Assembly: GCA_021371965.1 (NCBI GenBank)
Contig: JAJFVE010000149.1
Span: 1 to 49,304 of the forward strand
Length of the DNA stretch: 49,304 nt
Direction: 5' to 3'
Origin: Planctomycetaceae bacterium
GTDB lineage: Bacteria > Planctomycetota > Phycisphaerae > SM23-33
Part shown: positions 17,237-26,009 of the stretch, one piece after another
How positions within the stretch are numbered: position 1 is the first letter of the stretch
Layout: every line of letters begins with the position of its first letter
Notes under the pieces: generated by a model
Seen by the model: the letters and a program-made list of their open reading frames with translations, nothing else
Database searches by the model: none
What the model was told of the DNA's origin: nothing
Translations under genes and position numbers: made by a program

Positions 17237-17742
17237 AGCTCCCCCTCGATAATGTCGCTCAGGCTTTGGCTGACCTGCGCGATGCGGTCCTCGTCGAGCT
17301 TGGGATCGATCACCTCGTACGGCTCGCCGGTTTTGCGCAGATGCACCGACCAGATTTCGCCTCCGCCCTCGACGCGGCGGCTGCGATCGTACGCCAGTAG
17401 TTTCTTGCGCATCAGCACCAGCGCCAGCACGTAGCGAAAATCGATCTTCACCGGATCGTCGCTGCCGTCAAGACGCTGGAAAAAACTCAGCAACACCGAA
17501 TCATCCACCAGCAGCCGTTTCTTCTTCTCCGTCGCGGCGGGCACCTTCGTGCGCCACACCGCGTAGACGTCCGGCTGCGGCGCCGAGGGAACCGCGTCCA
17601 GGCACTTGAGACAGTAGTCCTCACGGAGGAACTCGCCGTCCTGCTCGCGCACGGCCGCCACCAACTCTTCGCCGGGTCCGATGGCCGCCTGGCAGTTGCG
17701 GCAAAGGGCCTCGGTCTTGGCAATTTTATATTCTCTAGCCAT
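17233..17742 (-). CDS. Zinc-ribbon-like hypothetical protein
   Basis: This 169-residue protein has an N-terminal CRNC (residues 14-17) and a distal CLKC (about 44-47), a four-cysteine zinc-ribbon arrangement. A basic middle segment (TEKKKR) and a C-terminal helical region without further motifs follow. It is cytoplasmic because it lacks a signal peptide. Its stop overlaps the lipoprotein start by 4 bp, so it is translationally coupled to the lipoprotein and RDD genes. Planctomycete genomes carry similar unnamed zinc-ribbon proteins. No function is assigned. Confidence 0.7.
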   Translation of the reverse strand: MAREYKIAKTEALCRNCQAAIGPGEELVAAVREQDGEFLREDYCLKCLDAVPSAPQPDVYAVWRTKVPAATEKKKRLLVDDSVLLSFFQRLDGSDDPVKIDFRYVLALVLMRKKLLAYDRSRRVEGGGEIWSVHLRKTGEPYEVIDPKLDEDRIAQVSQSLSDIIEGEL

Positions 17743-17757
17743 CGCGGCGGCGGTCCG

Positions 17758-18393
17758 TCAGGGAAGATATTCCTTGGAAGCGGCTTCGATCTCGTCAAGC
17801 AAATGCTGGGCGCGCGAGAGGTCGGCTGCGGATGTCTGGGCAATCTCGGCGGCCGCGCGGCGGTCGGCGAGGTTGGGCACGTTGATGCGGACGTTGTAAT
17901 CGCTCAGGCGCGCGGCGGCCACGGCCAGCACCGCCGCAGCCAGCAGGTCGGTGATCAGGTACGAGTTGACTCGATCGACGAGCCCTTTGAGATCTTCCAG
18001 CAAGGCCAGGGCGACCTTGGTGGCCTCGCGCGGAACGTCGATCGCCGCGGCCGTCGCCAACGCCATCGCCTCGGTCTTCTCGGGCGAATCGTCCATCCTG
18101 GCGGCGGACTGGTAGAGCGTGTAGGCCGAAATGTCGTCAGCCACGAGGTCCTCAAACATGCCCCGGGCCATCTCCAGCCGCCGCTGGAGCTGGGCGTAAT
18201 ACACCTCGTGCTGGGCGAACTTCTTCTTGCCGCGCGTGAAGGCCAGCGACATCTCCCCCAGCGCCGCCCCCAGCGCCCCCACCACCCCGGCCACGCTCCC
18301 ACCGCCGGGCGTGGGCGTCTTGGCAGCCGCCGCGGCCACAAACTCCCGCACCGGCAACGCCAACATATCCTGCTGCGATGATTGTTCCGTCAC
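17758..18393 (-). CDS. Formiminotransferase-cyclodeaminase-type (FTCD_C) protein
   Basis: This is a 211-residue, all-helical protein of the cyclodeaminase/methenyl-THF cyclohydrolase family. The start is the GTG at 18393, behind a strong GGAAAGGAG site; the long upstream open frame is not coding. The signature TPTPGGGSVAG (about 26-36) and VGALGAALGEM are diagnostic. LPVREF at the start and VDRVNSYLITDLLAAAVLAV near the end also match. Family members convert 5-formimino-THF to methenyl-THF or hydrolyse methenyl-THF (FchA). It probably serves one-carbon metabolism. No formiminotransferase partner is in the window, so the FchA-like role is more likely. Confidence 0.88.
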   Translation of the reverse strand: MTEQSSQQDMLALPVREFVAAAAAKTPTPGGGSVAGVVGALGAALGEMSLAFTRGKKKFAQHEVYYAQLQRRLEMARGMFEDLVADDISAYTLYQSAARMDDSPEKTEAMALATAAAIDVPREATKVALALLEDLKGLVDRVNSYLITDLLAAAVLAVAAARLSDYNVRINVPNLADRRAAAEIAQTSAADLSRAQHLLDEIEAASKEYLP

Positions 18394-18676
18394 GCCTGGC
18401 TCCTTTCCAACCGCTGCAACAGTATAGACGGACAGCCCCACAGCGACAATGCCCCACCTTGGAACTGCGGTAGCCGGTAGCCAGTAGCCGGGATAGTTGC
18501 ACGACTGCAATTCATGCGTCCCGGCATGGGTGCCGTGGCGGGAGGGCTTCAGCCCGACAGCCACGACAGGGTCAGCGAGAACCATCCACCTGCATCGACA
18601 AGCGCCCGGAAATATCCACCATTCCACCCCCCTCTTCCATTGTCCCCCCCGGCGTCGCCCTGCCGATAGAGGGGGT
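18394..18676. other. Intergenic region between divergent genes, repeat-bearing
   Basis: This 283-bp gap holds GGTAGCCGGTAGCCAGTAGCC (about 18469-18489), a copy of the repeat at 3079. An imperfect hairpin lies at about 18533-18562 (GTGGCGGGAGGGC...GACAGCCAC). No clear promoter was recognised for either gene. Confidence 0.55.
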
Positions 18677-20248
18677 ATGTCTCTGCTGCATGGAACAACA
18701 TCCCGCCATCTGTCTGCCGTCACGCGATGGGCGCTGATCAGCGTCATCGTGGCCGCGATGCTCGGCTGGTGGTGGCCCAGTCTTCGCGCCTGGGCCGCGC
18801 TGATCGGCGGACTGATGGTCGTCTTTACTTTCTGGCTGGCCTGGCGGATCACCCTGGGCGACCGCCGCGTCAACGCTCATCCCATGTACCTGGCGCTGCT
18901 GGGTCCTGCGGCGGTGCTGGCCTGGCACACGGCACAGAGCGGAATGACCCGCCTGCCCCCCGGCCAAGCCAGCCTCTACGGCGGGCTGGACATCTCGATG
19001 CTCTTCCAGATCAGCCTTGCCGTGCTGGGGCTGCTGCTGTCGGGCAGCCTGCTCGACCGCTTCGTGCACAACCCGGTCATCCCGCTGCTCATCGGCCTGG
19101 CGATGGTCATCGGCCCCGCCGCCGGGGCCGTCGGCGCCCTGGGCCGAGGGTGCCTCGCCGGACAATCGCTGGCGCTGCTGGCTTGGGCCGGTCTGGCCGT
19201 GCTGCTGCAGACGCGATGGAACGCCCTCTATGGCGAGACCCTCCGCGAAACCGAACCCCGCCAACGCCGCAGGATGGCCCTGGCGGTCTGGGCTCTGGCG
19301 GCCGCGATCGGCCTGCTGTTCATCGTCCTCCTGCCCCGCCCGGCGGTGCTGGCCGCCATGCTGGCTGGGGGCACGCTCCTGCTGGCCGGGCTGATTCTGC
19401 CTGCACGCCGCAAGATCACCCTGGGCATCGGTTTGGCGCTGCTGGTCGGAACAATCGCCGCCGCCACGGTCGCTCCGCCGTCCTGGCCCGCTTTGCTGCA
19501 AGGAGTTCCCACAACGCTGGGGCAGGGCGAGCAGGCGGCCAGGGAGGTCTACTCGCTCTCGGGCGCTGCGGCGATCCTGGCGGCCGCTACCGGCTGGGTC
19601 GGATTCGCGTGGATGGCTATCGGCGCCGTCGGGAGCCTGGTCGTGCTGCTGTGGCGGGCCAGGACGGCTGCGGTGCAGGTACAGACCCGCTGCAGCGTCT
19701 GGGCGGTGGCAGTGGTGCTGGCCAGCGCCGCCGCGTGCGCGCCGGGCGGGCTTTCCATCCCGGCCGTCACGCTGGCCGCGGCAGTGCTATGGGGCCTTCT
19801 GCCGAGGATGGCCGCCCGCGAGGGACGGTTGCTCCCGGGCGTGCTGGTGATGCTGGGACTCTGCGCGGTGCTGCTGGCGATGGGCCTGGTGCGAGACCCA
19901 GGACTGCTGGAATACGCCTGGCTGGCCTTTGGCCTGGACCCCAACGTGCTGCACGCCCCGACCGGGTTTTTTGTGGCGCTCTGCGCCGCCTGGATCACCG
20001 GCGCCCGCCGCGTGTGGCTGGGCCTGCTGGGCGTTGCCGCCGTCGCGGCCGTCGGCTGGGGCGGCGAGATGTTGCAGTCGTCTTTCTCGACCCGGCGCTA
20101 CGCCGAGTTGCAGGACTGGTATCTTCATATTGCGGGGTGCATGCTGGCGCTGATACCCTATCTGCTGGCGATGGGCTCGCGGCTGTGCGAACTGGAGCCC
20201 CTGCCCGAGAGCGTGCTGCGGCGGCTGCGCAAGAAGCAGCAGATGTGA
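18677..20248 (+). CDS. Polytopic membrane protein, unknown function
   Basis: This 523-residue protein starts MSLLHGTTSRHLSAVTRW at the ATG at 18677 with an AGAGGGGG site. The open frame upstream to 18497 is unlikely to be coding. Nearly the whole length is hydrophobic, with about 14 predicted spans, short charged loops and few conserved-looking polar residues in helices. I do not recognise a family. Gly/Ala/Leu-rich helices and two small cytoplasmic loops are all that can be seen. It is followed 27 bp later by a lipoprotein hydrolase on the same strand. Confidence 0.7.
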   Translation: MSLLHGTTSRHLSAVTRWALISVIVAAMLGWWWPSLRAWAALIGGLMVVFTFWLAWRITLGDRRVNAHPMYLALLGPAAVLAWHTAQSGMTRLPPGQASLYGGLDISMLFQISLAVLGLLLSGSLLDRFVHNPVIPLLIGLAMVIGPAAGAVGALGRGCLAGQSLALLAWAGLAVLLQTRWNALYGETLRETEPRQRRRMALAVWALAAAIGLLFIVLLPRPAVLAAMLAGGTLLLAGLILPARRKITLGIGLALLVGTIAAATVAPPSWPALLQGVPTTLGQGEQAAREVYSLSGAAAILAAATGWVGFAWMAIGAVGSLVVLLWRARTAAVQVQTRCSVWAVAVVLASAAACAPGGLSIPAVTLAAAVLWGLLPRMAAREGRLLPGVLVMLGLCAVLLAMGLVRDPGLLEYAWLAFGLDPNVLHAPTGFFVALCAAWITGARRVWLGLLGVAAVAAVGWGGEMLQSSFSTRRYAELQDWYLHIAGCMLALIPYLLAMGSRLCELEPLPESVLRRLRKKQQM

Positions 20249-20275
20249 CCGCCCGGCGGCGCAACTGGAGGCCCG

Positions 20276-21049
20276 ATGAAGATCCTGCGATGGCTGATTG
20301 TGTTACCGCTGCTGTGCGTGGTGTCGGGATGCCCCGTGACGCAGCCCCAGCCCACCAGCGGCAAACTGCTCAAGCTCAAAGTCTCGACCAACAAGGAAGA
20401 CTACGAACTCTTTCTGCCCAGCGAATACACGCCCGACAAGCAGTGGCCGCTGGTCATCACGCTGCACGGCACGCACGGGTGGGACGACTACCAGCCGCAG
20501 ATGCGAGAGTGGAAATACCTGGGCGAGAAGAAGGGCCTCATCATCGCCGCGCCGTACCTCAAGAGCCCCCAGGGCATCCTGCCGGTGCTGCACAGCATCC
20601 GCGACAAGCAACTGCAGGAAGACGAGAAGACGATCCTGGGCATCATCGACGACGTCGTCGCCAACTACCACGTCGACCCTAAAGCTGTCTTGCTGTCGGG
20701 ATTCTCGGCCGGCGGATATGCAATGTACTACGTCGGCCTGCGGCACCCGGACAGGTTCAACATGCTCATCGCCCGCGCGTGCAACAGCAGCGAGCCGGTA
20801 TTCGAGTCGATCAAGCTGACAGACCAGGCCCGCAGTCTGCCCATCGCGATTTTCTGGGGCGGCGACGACCTCAAGCCGATCCAGGACCAGTCCTGGGCGG
20901 CCTTCGAGTACCTGCGAACCCACAAGTGCTACAACACGCGCAAGATGGAGATCAAGGGCGGACACCTCCGCCGCCCCGAAGTGGCATACGATCTCTGGCT
21001 CAAGCACATGCCCCCCCAATACGCCCGCGAACCGGCCACGGAAAAGTGA
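20276..21049 (+). CDS. Lipoprotein alpha/beta-hydrolase (esterase/depolymerase-like)
   Basis: This 257-residue protein starts with a lipoprotein signal and lipobox (VVSGC, Cys19). The fold pattern is that of PHB-depolymerase/feruloyl-esterase-like hydrolases. The oxyanion motif is LHGTHGW (about 64-70), the nucleophile elbow is GFSAGGYAMY (Ser at about 144), a candidate acid is in GGDDLKP and the candidate histidine is in KGGHLRRP. It should act on an ester or acyl substrate at the outer leaflet or in the periplasm. A GGAGG site precedes the ATG. Its stop is 6 bp from the convergent CvpA-like gene. Confidence 0.85.
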   Translation: MKILRWLIVLPLLCVVSGCPVTQPQPTSGKLLKLKVSTNKEDYELFLPSEYTPDKQWPLVITLHGTHGWDDYQPQMREWKYLGEKKGLIIAAPYLKSPQGILPVLHSIRDKQLQEDEKTILGIIDDVVANYHVDPKAVLLSGFSAGGYAMYYVGLRHPDRFNMLIARACNSSEPVFESIKLTDQARSLPIAIFWGGDDLKPIQDQSWAAFEYLRTHKCYNTRKMEIKGGHLRRPEVAYDLWLKHMPPQYAREPATEK

Positions 21050-21055
21050 CGCCCT

Positions 21056-22351
21056 CTACTTCGAGCTGCGAGTGAGGGCGGCGGCGGTGAACTGCGGGGT
21101 CTCGATCATCGTCTGGGCGGCTTTGCCCGTCACGATCTTGGGCGCCGGCGCGACGGCGGCGCGGCGGAACGCCATGTATGCCGGGGGGTCGTCCTTGTCG
21201 GGCTTCATGGCGAAGACCCAGTCGATCACGAGCCAGTCGCCCTTGCCGTCAAAGCGGCGGTCGACGCTCAATTCGCCGCGGCTGTAGCGCTCGGGGCGAG
21301 GCTGCTCCTTGTTCAACGGCTCGGGGCCGATGAAGAGCCAATCCTGGGGCTTGGGCCAGTTGTGGCGGCGAGCCTCCTTGACGGAGTTCTCCAGGTCGTC
21401 GCTCGAACGGTACGTCAAGTAGCCCAGCGGGTAATAGTTGTTGCCCTTCTCGGTCACCAGGCGGAAGTGCGGCAGGGGCAGTATCCACCAATCCAGCGCC
21501 GGGCTGCTTTCCATTTCCCGCGCGTAACGCGAGACCTTCACGCGAACCACGTAGAGCTTTTCCTTGCGCTTGGCCGCCTCGGCCAGCAGCGGATGACGCT
21601 GGTCGGCCGGCTGCCAGTTCGCGATAAACTCCTCGGGGCATTCGATGACGGCCGCCACTTCCAGGTCGCCCCTGCGCGCGTCGATGCGCCCGTAGCGGTT
21701 GGTGACTTCTTCGACGACGTTGCCGGTCTCGATCCTGCCGCTACGTTCGATGCGGTACCGCGCGCAGTACAGTTCGCGCAGCAGGTCCTTGTGGGCGCGG
21801 TCGAAGTTCCAGTCGTCATCGCTCTTGAGGGCCCCGCCCGAAAGCCCCTTGGTCAGGCCCAGGACGAACTCGTCGCAGTAGAACGGCGCCAGGCGGTCCT
21901 GGCGGTCGTCGTAGCCGCTCTCGACGCTGCCCTGCTGATCGATGCTGGCATCATACGGCGTGTAGCCCACGACGGTAGGTCCCCAGGGCAGCATCTGAAG
22001 GGCGATGAACAGCACGCCAAAGGCCAGCATCCCCGTCAAGGCGCCCATCACGGCCCCGCCGACGCCGTCAACCCAGGAATTGAGCACGACGCTGCGAGAG
22101 ATCAGGCGGTCCATGATGATCCGAAGCACCAGCAGCGGCAGCACGAACAGGCCCACCAGGCACAGCGCGTCGGCGTATTCCATGTGCGAGTCGTACAGCG
22201 TCGCCCGCGCCAGCGGTTCGTACCACCCCAGCGCCACCGCCGCGCACAGCAGCGACAGCAGCGCCATGATCCCCGAACTGAACAGGCCCTGGCGCCAATG
22301 AAAGGCGGCACTGCCGGCGATAAGCGCGAAAGCCACTATGATCAGAAACAT
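21056..22351 (-). CDS. CvpA-family membrane protein with long C-terminal domain
   Basis: This 431-residue protein's first 140 residues form four hydrophobic segments with the CvpA pattern, including NSWVDGVGGAVMGALTGMLA. The remaining about 290 residues are soluble, beta-rich and rich in Arg and Trp, with no motif I can name. Classical CvpA is about 160 residues and is linked to colicin V production and envelope integrity, so this one carries an extra domain of unknown role. It lies downstream of the two GspE/PilT-type ATPase genes on the same strand, separated by about 60 bp. Confidence 0.65.
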   Translation of the reverse strand: MFLIIVAFALIAGSAAFHWRQGLFSSGIMALLSLLCAAVALGWYEPLARATLYDSHMEYADALCLVGLFVLPLLVLRIIMDRLISRSVVLNSWVDGVGGAVMGALTGMLAFGVLFIALQMLPWGPTVVGYTPYDASIDQQGSVESGYDDRQDRLAPFYCDEFVLGLTKGLSGGALKSDDDWNFDRAHKDLLRELYCARYRIERSGRIETGNVVEEVTNRYGRIDARRGDLEVAAVIECPEEFIANWQPADQRHPLLAEAAKRKEKLYVVRVKVSRYAREMESSPALDWWILPLPHFRLVTEKGNNYYPLGYLTYRSSDDLENSVKEARRHNWPKPQDWLFIGPEPLNKEQPRPERYSRGELSVDRRFDGKGDWLVIDWVFAMKPDKDDPPAYMAFRRAAVAPAPKIVTGKAAQTMIETPQFTAAALTRSSK

Positions 22352-22411
22352 CGTTCACTCTACTTTCTGCTTTCTCCAGCTCTCCTGCTCCAGCTGCGTG
22401 CCTGCACGCGG

Positions 22412-24067
22412 CTAGCCCTTACCGTTCTTCTGCGTGGCGCGGATGACTTCCTTGACGTCGATGACGCCCTGAACCACTTTGTGCAACGCCTGTTCCTGCA
22501 GGTACAGCATCTTGTGCTTGCGGGCGCAGGCCTTGATCTGCGCCACCGGCGCGCCGCCGGCTACCAGGTGACGCACCTCGTCGGTCACGTCGAGCATCTC
22601 GAAGGCGGCCGTGCGCCCGAGGTATCCCGTCCCGCCGCAGGTGGGGCAGACGATGGCCTGCGCCGGGTCGGGCGAGTCGGTCTTGGGCACGTGCGCGCGG
22701 TAGAACTGGTCGATGTCCATCCCCGTCAGGTTGGCCTTGACCAGCATCTGCTTGTCGGGAATGTAGCCTTCCTTGCAGTCGTTGCAGAGCTTGCGCAGCA
22801 GCACCTGGCAGATGATGGCCCGCAGGTCCTTGACGGCCGTGACGGCCGAGCCGCACAGCTTGACCCACTTGGCCATGGCCACGAAGGTGTCGCCGGCGTG
22901 CAGGCCCAGCAGCGTGGGGCGCTCCGACGCCGATCGCAGGATCAGCTCGCTGGCCTCGGTATCGTTGCAGCGGTCCACCAGCAGCACGTCGGGGTGGCGT
23001 CGCATCACGGCCGCCAGCGTCGCGTTGAACTGCTTGGGGTCCTTGTACTCGTTCTGGGTGATGTTCTCCAGATCGATGCGCGGGTGCATCTCGACGGTCA
23101 CCAGTTGCTTGACGAACGGGTCGTACTGGCGCAGGATCGAGTACATCGTGCTGGTGATGCCGCTGCGCGGCAGGCCCGAGACGATGATCAGGCCGTTGGG
23201 CTCGTTGACGAGTTCCTTGATCCGCATGAGCACCTCGTTGCTCATGCCCACCTCGTCCATGTTGGTCCGCAGCGCCTCCTGCACGACCAGGAAACTCATG
23301 CGCTGCCCGCCGGTGGTCCCGGCGCACGAGACGCGCACGTCCATGCGCCCGACGGTCCCGTCCACCGAGATCGCCCCGTCCTGCGGGCGGCGGCGGTCCT
23401 CGACGTTCATGCCCGCGGCGCTTTTGAGGAACTGGATGACCGCTTCGCTGGCGGCGACGTCCATGAGCAACTGCTTGGAGAGATCGACGACCTCGCCGTC
23501 GACGACGAGCCGGACGACGGCCTGGCGCCCTCCGGAGGTGATATCGGCCTCGCTGGCGCGGCGGCGGACGATTTCCGCCATGAACTGCTGAACGAGATTG
23601 TAGGTCTGGGCGTAGGCGGGCGGCTGGTCGTCGCGCGGGACGACAAGATGGTCCGCCGAGTCGTAGATGTTGACGTACTGGAGCAAGGGGATGGCGTGCA
23701 CGACGCTGTGGCTGGTCTTGCCGCCGCTGCGCAGGCGAGCGGCCAGCGTGCTCCAGGTGATCTGGTGCTCCTCGCTGACGCGGCCGTTGTGCCAGAACGT
23801 GTAGGCCAGCATGACGCTGGCGGCGATGACGACGTAGACGACCATCCCGGCCAGGAAGAACGGGACGGTCAGCCAGATGATCAGGCCGGCGCCGCCGGCG
23901 GCCAGCGAGGTCGGCGCCCAGTACCATCCCTCGCCGTAGAAGCGCCGGGTGTCGTGGTCGATCCACGGCAGCGTCCACAACCAGGGCAGGACCAGGATCA
24001 GCATGACGCCGACCTTGAGCAGCGAGATGTAGGCAACGTCGGGGATCGCTGAAATTACCGCTCCCAT
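22412..24067 (-). CDS. GspE/PilB-family protein with degenerate ATPase motifs
   Basis: This 551-residue protein starts MGAVISAIPD at 24067 behind GGAGA. Hydrophobic segments lie at about 12-33 and 58-90, which is unusual for this cytoplasmic family. The C-terminal half is GspE-like: a tetracysteine zinc site (CNDC and CPTC, 428-477, followed by GGTGYLGRTAAFEML) and a retained His box histidine (His390). The Walker A region reads SGLPRSGITST (297-307), with Ile304 replacing the essential Lys. The Asp box reads VEMHP. The Walker B region reads LLVDRCNDTE in place of the usual GEIRD. It is therefore probably not an active ATPase and may be a regulatory or scaffold partner of the neighbouring PilT-like protein. 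Confidence 0.85.
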   Translation of the reverse strand: MGAVISAIPDVAYISLLKVGVMLILVLPWLWTLPWIDHDTRRFYGEGWYWAPTSLAAGGAGLIIWLTVPFFLAGMVVYVVIAASVMLAYTFWHNGRVSEEHQITWSTLAARLRSGGKTSHSVVHAIPLLQYVNIYDSADHLVVPRDDQPPAYAQTYNLVQQFMAEIVRRRASEADITSGGRQAVVRLVVDGEVVDLSKQLLMDVAASEAVIQFLKSAAGMNVEDRRRPQDGAISVDGTVGRMDVRVSCAGTTGGQRMSFLVVQEALRTNMDEVGMSNEVLMRIKELVNEPNGLIIVSGLPRSGITSTMYSILRQYDPFVKQLVTVEMHPRIDLENITQNEYKDPKQFNATLAAVMRRHPDVLLVDRCNDTEASELILRSASERPTLLGLHAGDTFVAMAKWVKLCGSAVTAVKDLRAIICQVLLRKLCNDCKEGYIPDKQMLVKANLTGMDIDQFYRAHVPKTDSPDPAQAIVCPTCGGTGYLGRTAAFEMLDVTDEVRHLVAGGAPVAQIKACARKHKMLYLQEQALHKVVQGVIDVKEVIRATQKNGKG

Positions 24068-24078
24068 CGCAGTCTCCG

Positions 24079-25218
24079 CTATCGTGACGCCAAGCCGCCG
24101 TTGCTGCGGTTGGAGATGCCTCGCACCATCATCCGCAGCTCCTCGGGATTGGGCGCCACCAGGTACGCCTCGTCCGGGGCCACCAGGTCCGCGTCGATCA
24201 TTTCCAGCAGGCTGGTGCTGAAGCTGCGCATGCCTTCGCGCTCCAGCGTCCGCACCGCCTCGGTCAGTTCGTTCTCGCGCCCCTCCTGAATGTACTTGCG
24301 CACCACGGCGTGGTCGAGCATGATCTCCACCGCAGGAACCACCCGGAACTCGCGCGACAGGCTCGTCAGCAGTTTCTGGCAGATCACCGCGTGCAGGTTC
24401 TGCGACAACGCCGAACGGATCAGCACCCGATTCTCCCCCGAAAACAGGCTCAATACGCGCCCGATCGTCTGGGCGGCCGTCGCGGCGTGAACCGTCCCGA
24501 AGACCAGGTGCCCCGTCTCGGCCGCGTGCAGCGCCGCCTGGAACGAATCCAGGTCCCGCAACTCGCCGATGAGGATCACGTCGGGATTCTGCCGCATCAG
24601 GTCCCGCTGGGCCGTATGATAGTCCGGAACGTCGATGCCCACCTCGCGCTGGCTGATGACGGCCTTCTTGTCCTCGAAGACGTACTCGATGGGGTCCTCG
24701 ATCGTCAGGATGTGGCACTGGCGGCGTTGATTGATGTAGTCCAGCATCGAGGCGATGGTGGTGCTCTTGCCGCAGCCGGTGGGGCCGCTGACGAGGACCA
24801 GGCCGGTCTCGGCCTCGCAGATCTTCGCCAGTTCCGGCGGCAGGTTGAGGCTCTTGAAGTTGGGAATCTCGCGCGTCACGCGCCGCACCGCGATCGACAT
24901 CAGCCCCCGCTGGCGGTACATGTTGATGCGGAACCGATCGGCCCCGGGGTTCTCGTACGCCAGGTCGACGCTGCCCTGCCCGGCCAGCACCAGGCGCTGA
25001 TCCGAGCTGAGCATCTCCTGGGCGAGGCTCTCGACCTCCTCTGCCGTCAAGGCCTTGCCCTTGGCGGGAACCAGCGCCCGCGCGGTGCGAAAATGCGGAC
25101 GAAGATTCGCCTTGATGTGCAGGTCCGACGCCCTGATCTGAGTCATCGCGTCGAGAAACTGCACCAGCCTGCCCTTGGGCTTGCCCTGCGGGGCTGCATT
25201 CGATTCATCCGTGGTCAT
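24079..25218 (-). CDS. pilT: PilT-family pilus retraction ATPase
   Basis: This is a 379-residue canonical PilT-like ATPase. The N-terminal PAS-like domain contains [10 protein letters not shown]. The Walker A is GPTGCGKS (145-152), the Asp box is [11 protein letters not shown], the Walker B is VILIGELRD and the His box is [10 protein letters not shown]. All catalytic elements are intact, in contrast to the downstream gene. It should power type IV pilus retraction or a related pseudopilus motor at the inner membrane. Its start overlaps the hisF stop by 4 bp, and the degenerate homologue follows by 11 bp. The symbol is by family; PilU is an alternative. Confidence 0.88.
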   Translation of the reverse strand: MTTDESNAAPQGKPKGRLVQFLDAMTQIRASDLHIKANLRPHFRTARALVPAKGKALTAEEVESLAQEMLSSDQRLVLAGQGSVDLAYENPGADRFRINMYRQRGLMSIAVRRVTREIPNFKSLNLPPELAKICEAETGLVLVSGPTGCGKSTTIASMLDYINQRRQCHILTIEDPIEYVFEDKKAVISQREVGIDVPDYHTAQRDLMRQNPDVILIGELRDLDSFQAALHAAETGHLVFGTVHAATAAQTIGRVLSLFSGENRVLIRSALSQNLHAVICQKLLTSLSREFRVVPAVEIMLDHAVVRKYIQEGRENELTEAVRTLEREGMRSFSTSLLEMIDADLVAPDEAYLVAPNPEELRMMVRGISNRSNGGLASR

Positions 25219-26009
25219 AGCGCCTTCCCTCCGCCGGCCCGCGCGATGCGCACGTTCACGCCGCGCTGAGCCAGGTACGTCTTGGTTGCCGCGATAGTGT
25301 GCGTCCCGAAGTGAAAGATGCTCGCCGCCAGCGCCGCGTCGGCCTTGCCCGCAGTCAGCACGTCGAAGATGTGCTCGGGGCTGCCCGCCCCGCCCGAGGC
25401 GATCACCGGAATGTCCACCGCCTCGGCCACCGCCCGCGTGATCTCGATGTCATAGCCGCTCTGCATGCCGTCGGCGTCCATCACCGTCAGGAGGATCTCG
25501 CCGGCCCCGCGACGCTCAACCTCCTGCGCCCACGCCACCGCCTCCAGGCCCGTGCCGATCCGCCCGCCGTTGACGTGTACCTCCCACGTCTCGCTGCCAT
25601 TCTTGATCACGCGCTTGGGGTCGATCGCCACCACCACGCACTGGGCGCCGAACCGCCGCGAGGCCGCCGTGATGAACTCCGGGTCGCGCACGGCCGCCGA
25701 GTTGATCGACACCTTGTCCGCTCCCGCATTGAGCATGTCACGGCAGTCCTGGATCGTGCGGATGCCCCCGCCCACCGTCAGGGGCATGAAGACCTGCTCG
25801 GCCGTCGAGTGAACCACGTCGACGATGATATTTCGCGCCTCGTGGCTGGCGGTGATATCCAGAAACACCAGTTCGTCGGCCCCCTCGGACTCGTAACGCC
25901 GCGCGACCTCGACGGGATCCCCCGCGTCGCGCAGGTTAAGGAAGTTGACGCCCTTAACCACGCGGCCGCAGTTGACATCCAGGCAGGGAATAATCCGTTT
26001 GGCCAGCAT
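25215..26009 (-). CDS. hisF: Imidazole glycerol phosphate synthase subunit HisF
   Basis: This 264-residue TIM barrel makes imidazole glycerol phosphate and AICAR from PRFAR and the ammonia delivered by HisH. Catalytic Asp11 (IPCLDVNCG) and Asp130 (VVAIDPKRV) fall at the classical positions. The phosphate loops VGGGIRT and ASGGAG are intact. The usual TSMDRDGT reads TVMDADGM, a small divergence. GGGAG precedes the ATG at 26009. It is translationally coupled to pilT, and no other his gene is nearby, so the pathway is dispersed. Confidence 0.96.
   Translation of the reverse strand: MLAKRIIPCLDVNCGRVVKGVNFLNLRDAGDPVEVARRYESEGADELVFLDITASHEARNIIVDVVHSTAEQVFMPLTVGGGIRTIQDCRDMLNAGADKVSINSAAVRDPEFITAASRRFGAQCVVVAIDPKRVIKNGSETWEVHVNGGRIGTGLEAVAWAQEVERRGAGEILLTVMDADGMQSGYDIEITRAVAEAVDIPVIASGGAGSPEHIFDVLTAGKADAALAASIFHFGTHTIAATKTYLAQRGVNVRIARAGGGKAL

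Noticed and set aside
18497..18676. 60-codon N-terminal extension of the 18677 membrane protein
   Set aside because: The sequence is low-complexity Pro/Arg/His and overlaps a repeat hairpin. The ATG at 18677 has a better ribosome-binding site and starts just before the first helix.
21362..24052. 896-codon plus-strand open frame
   Set aside because: It lies antisense to the CvpA-like and GspE-like genes, both of which have clear family motifs.
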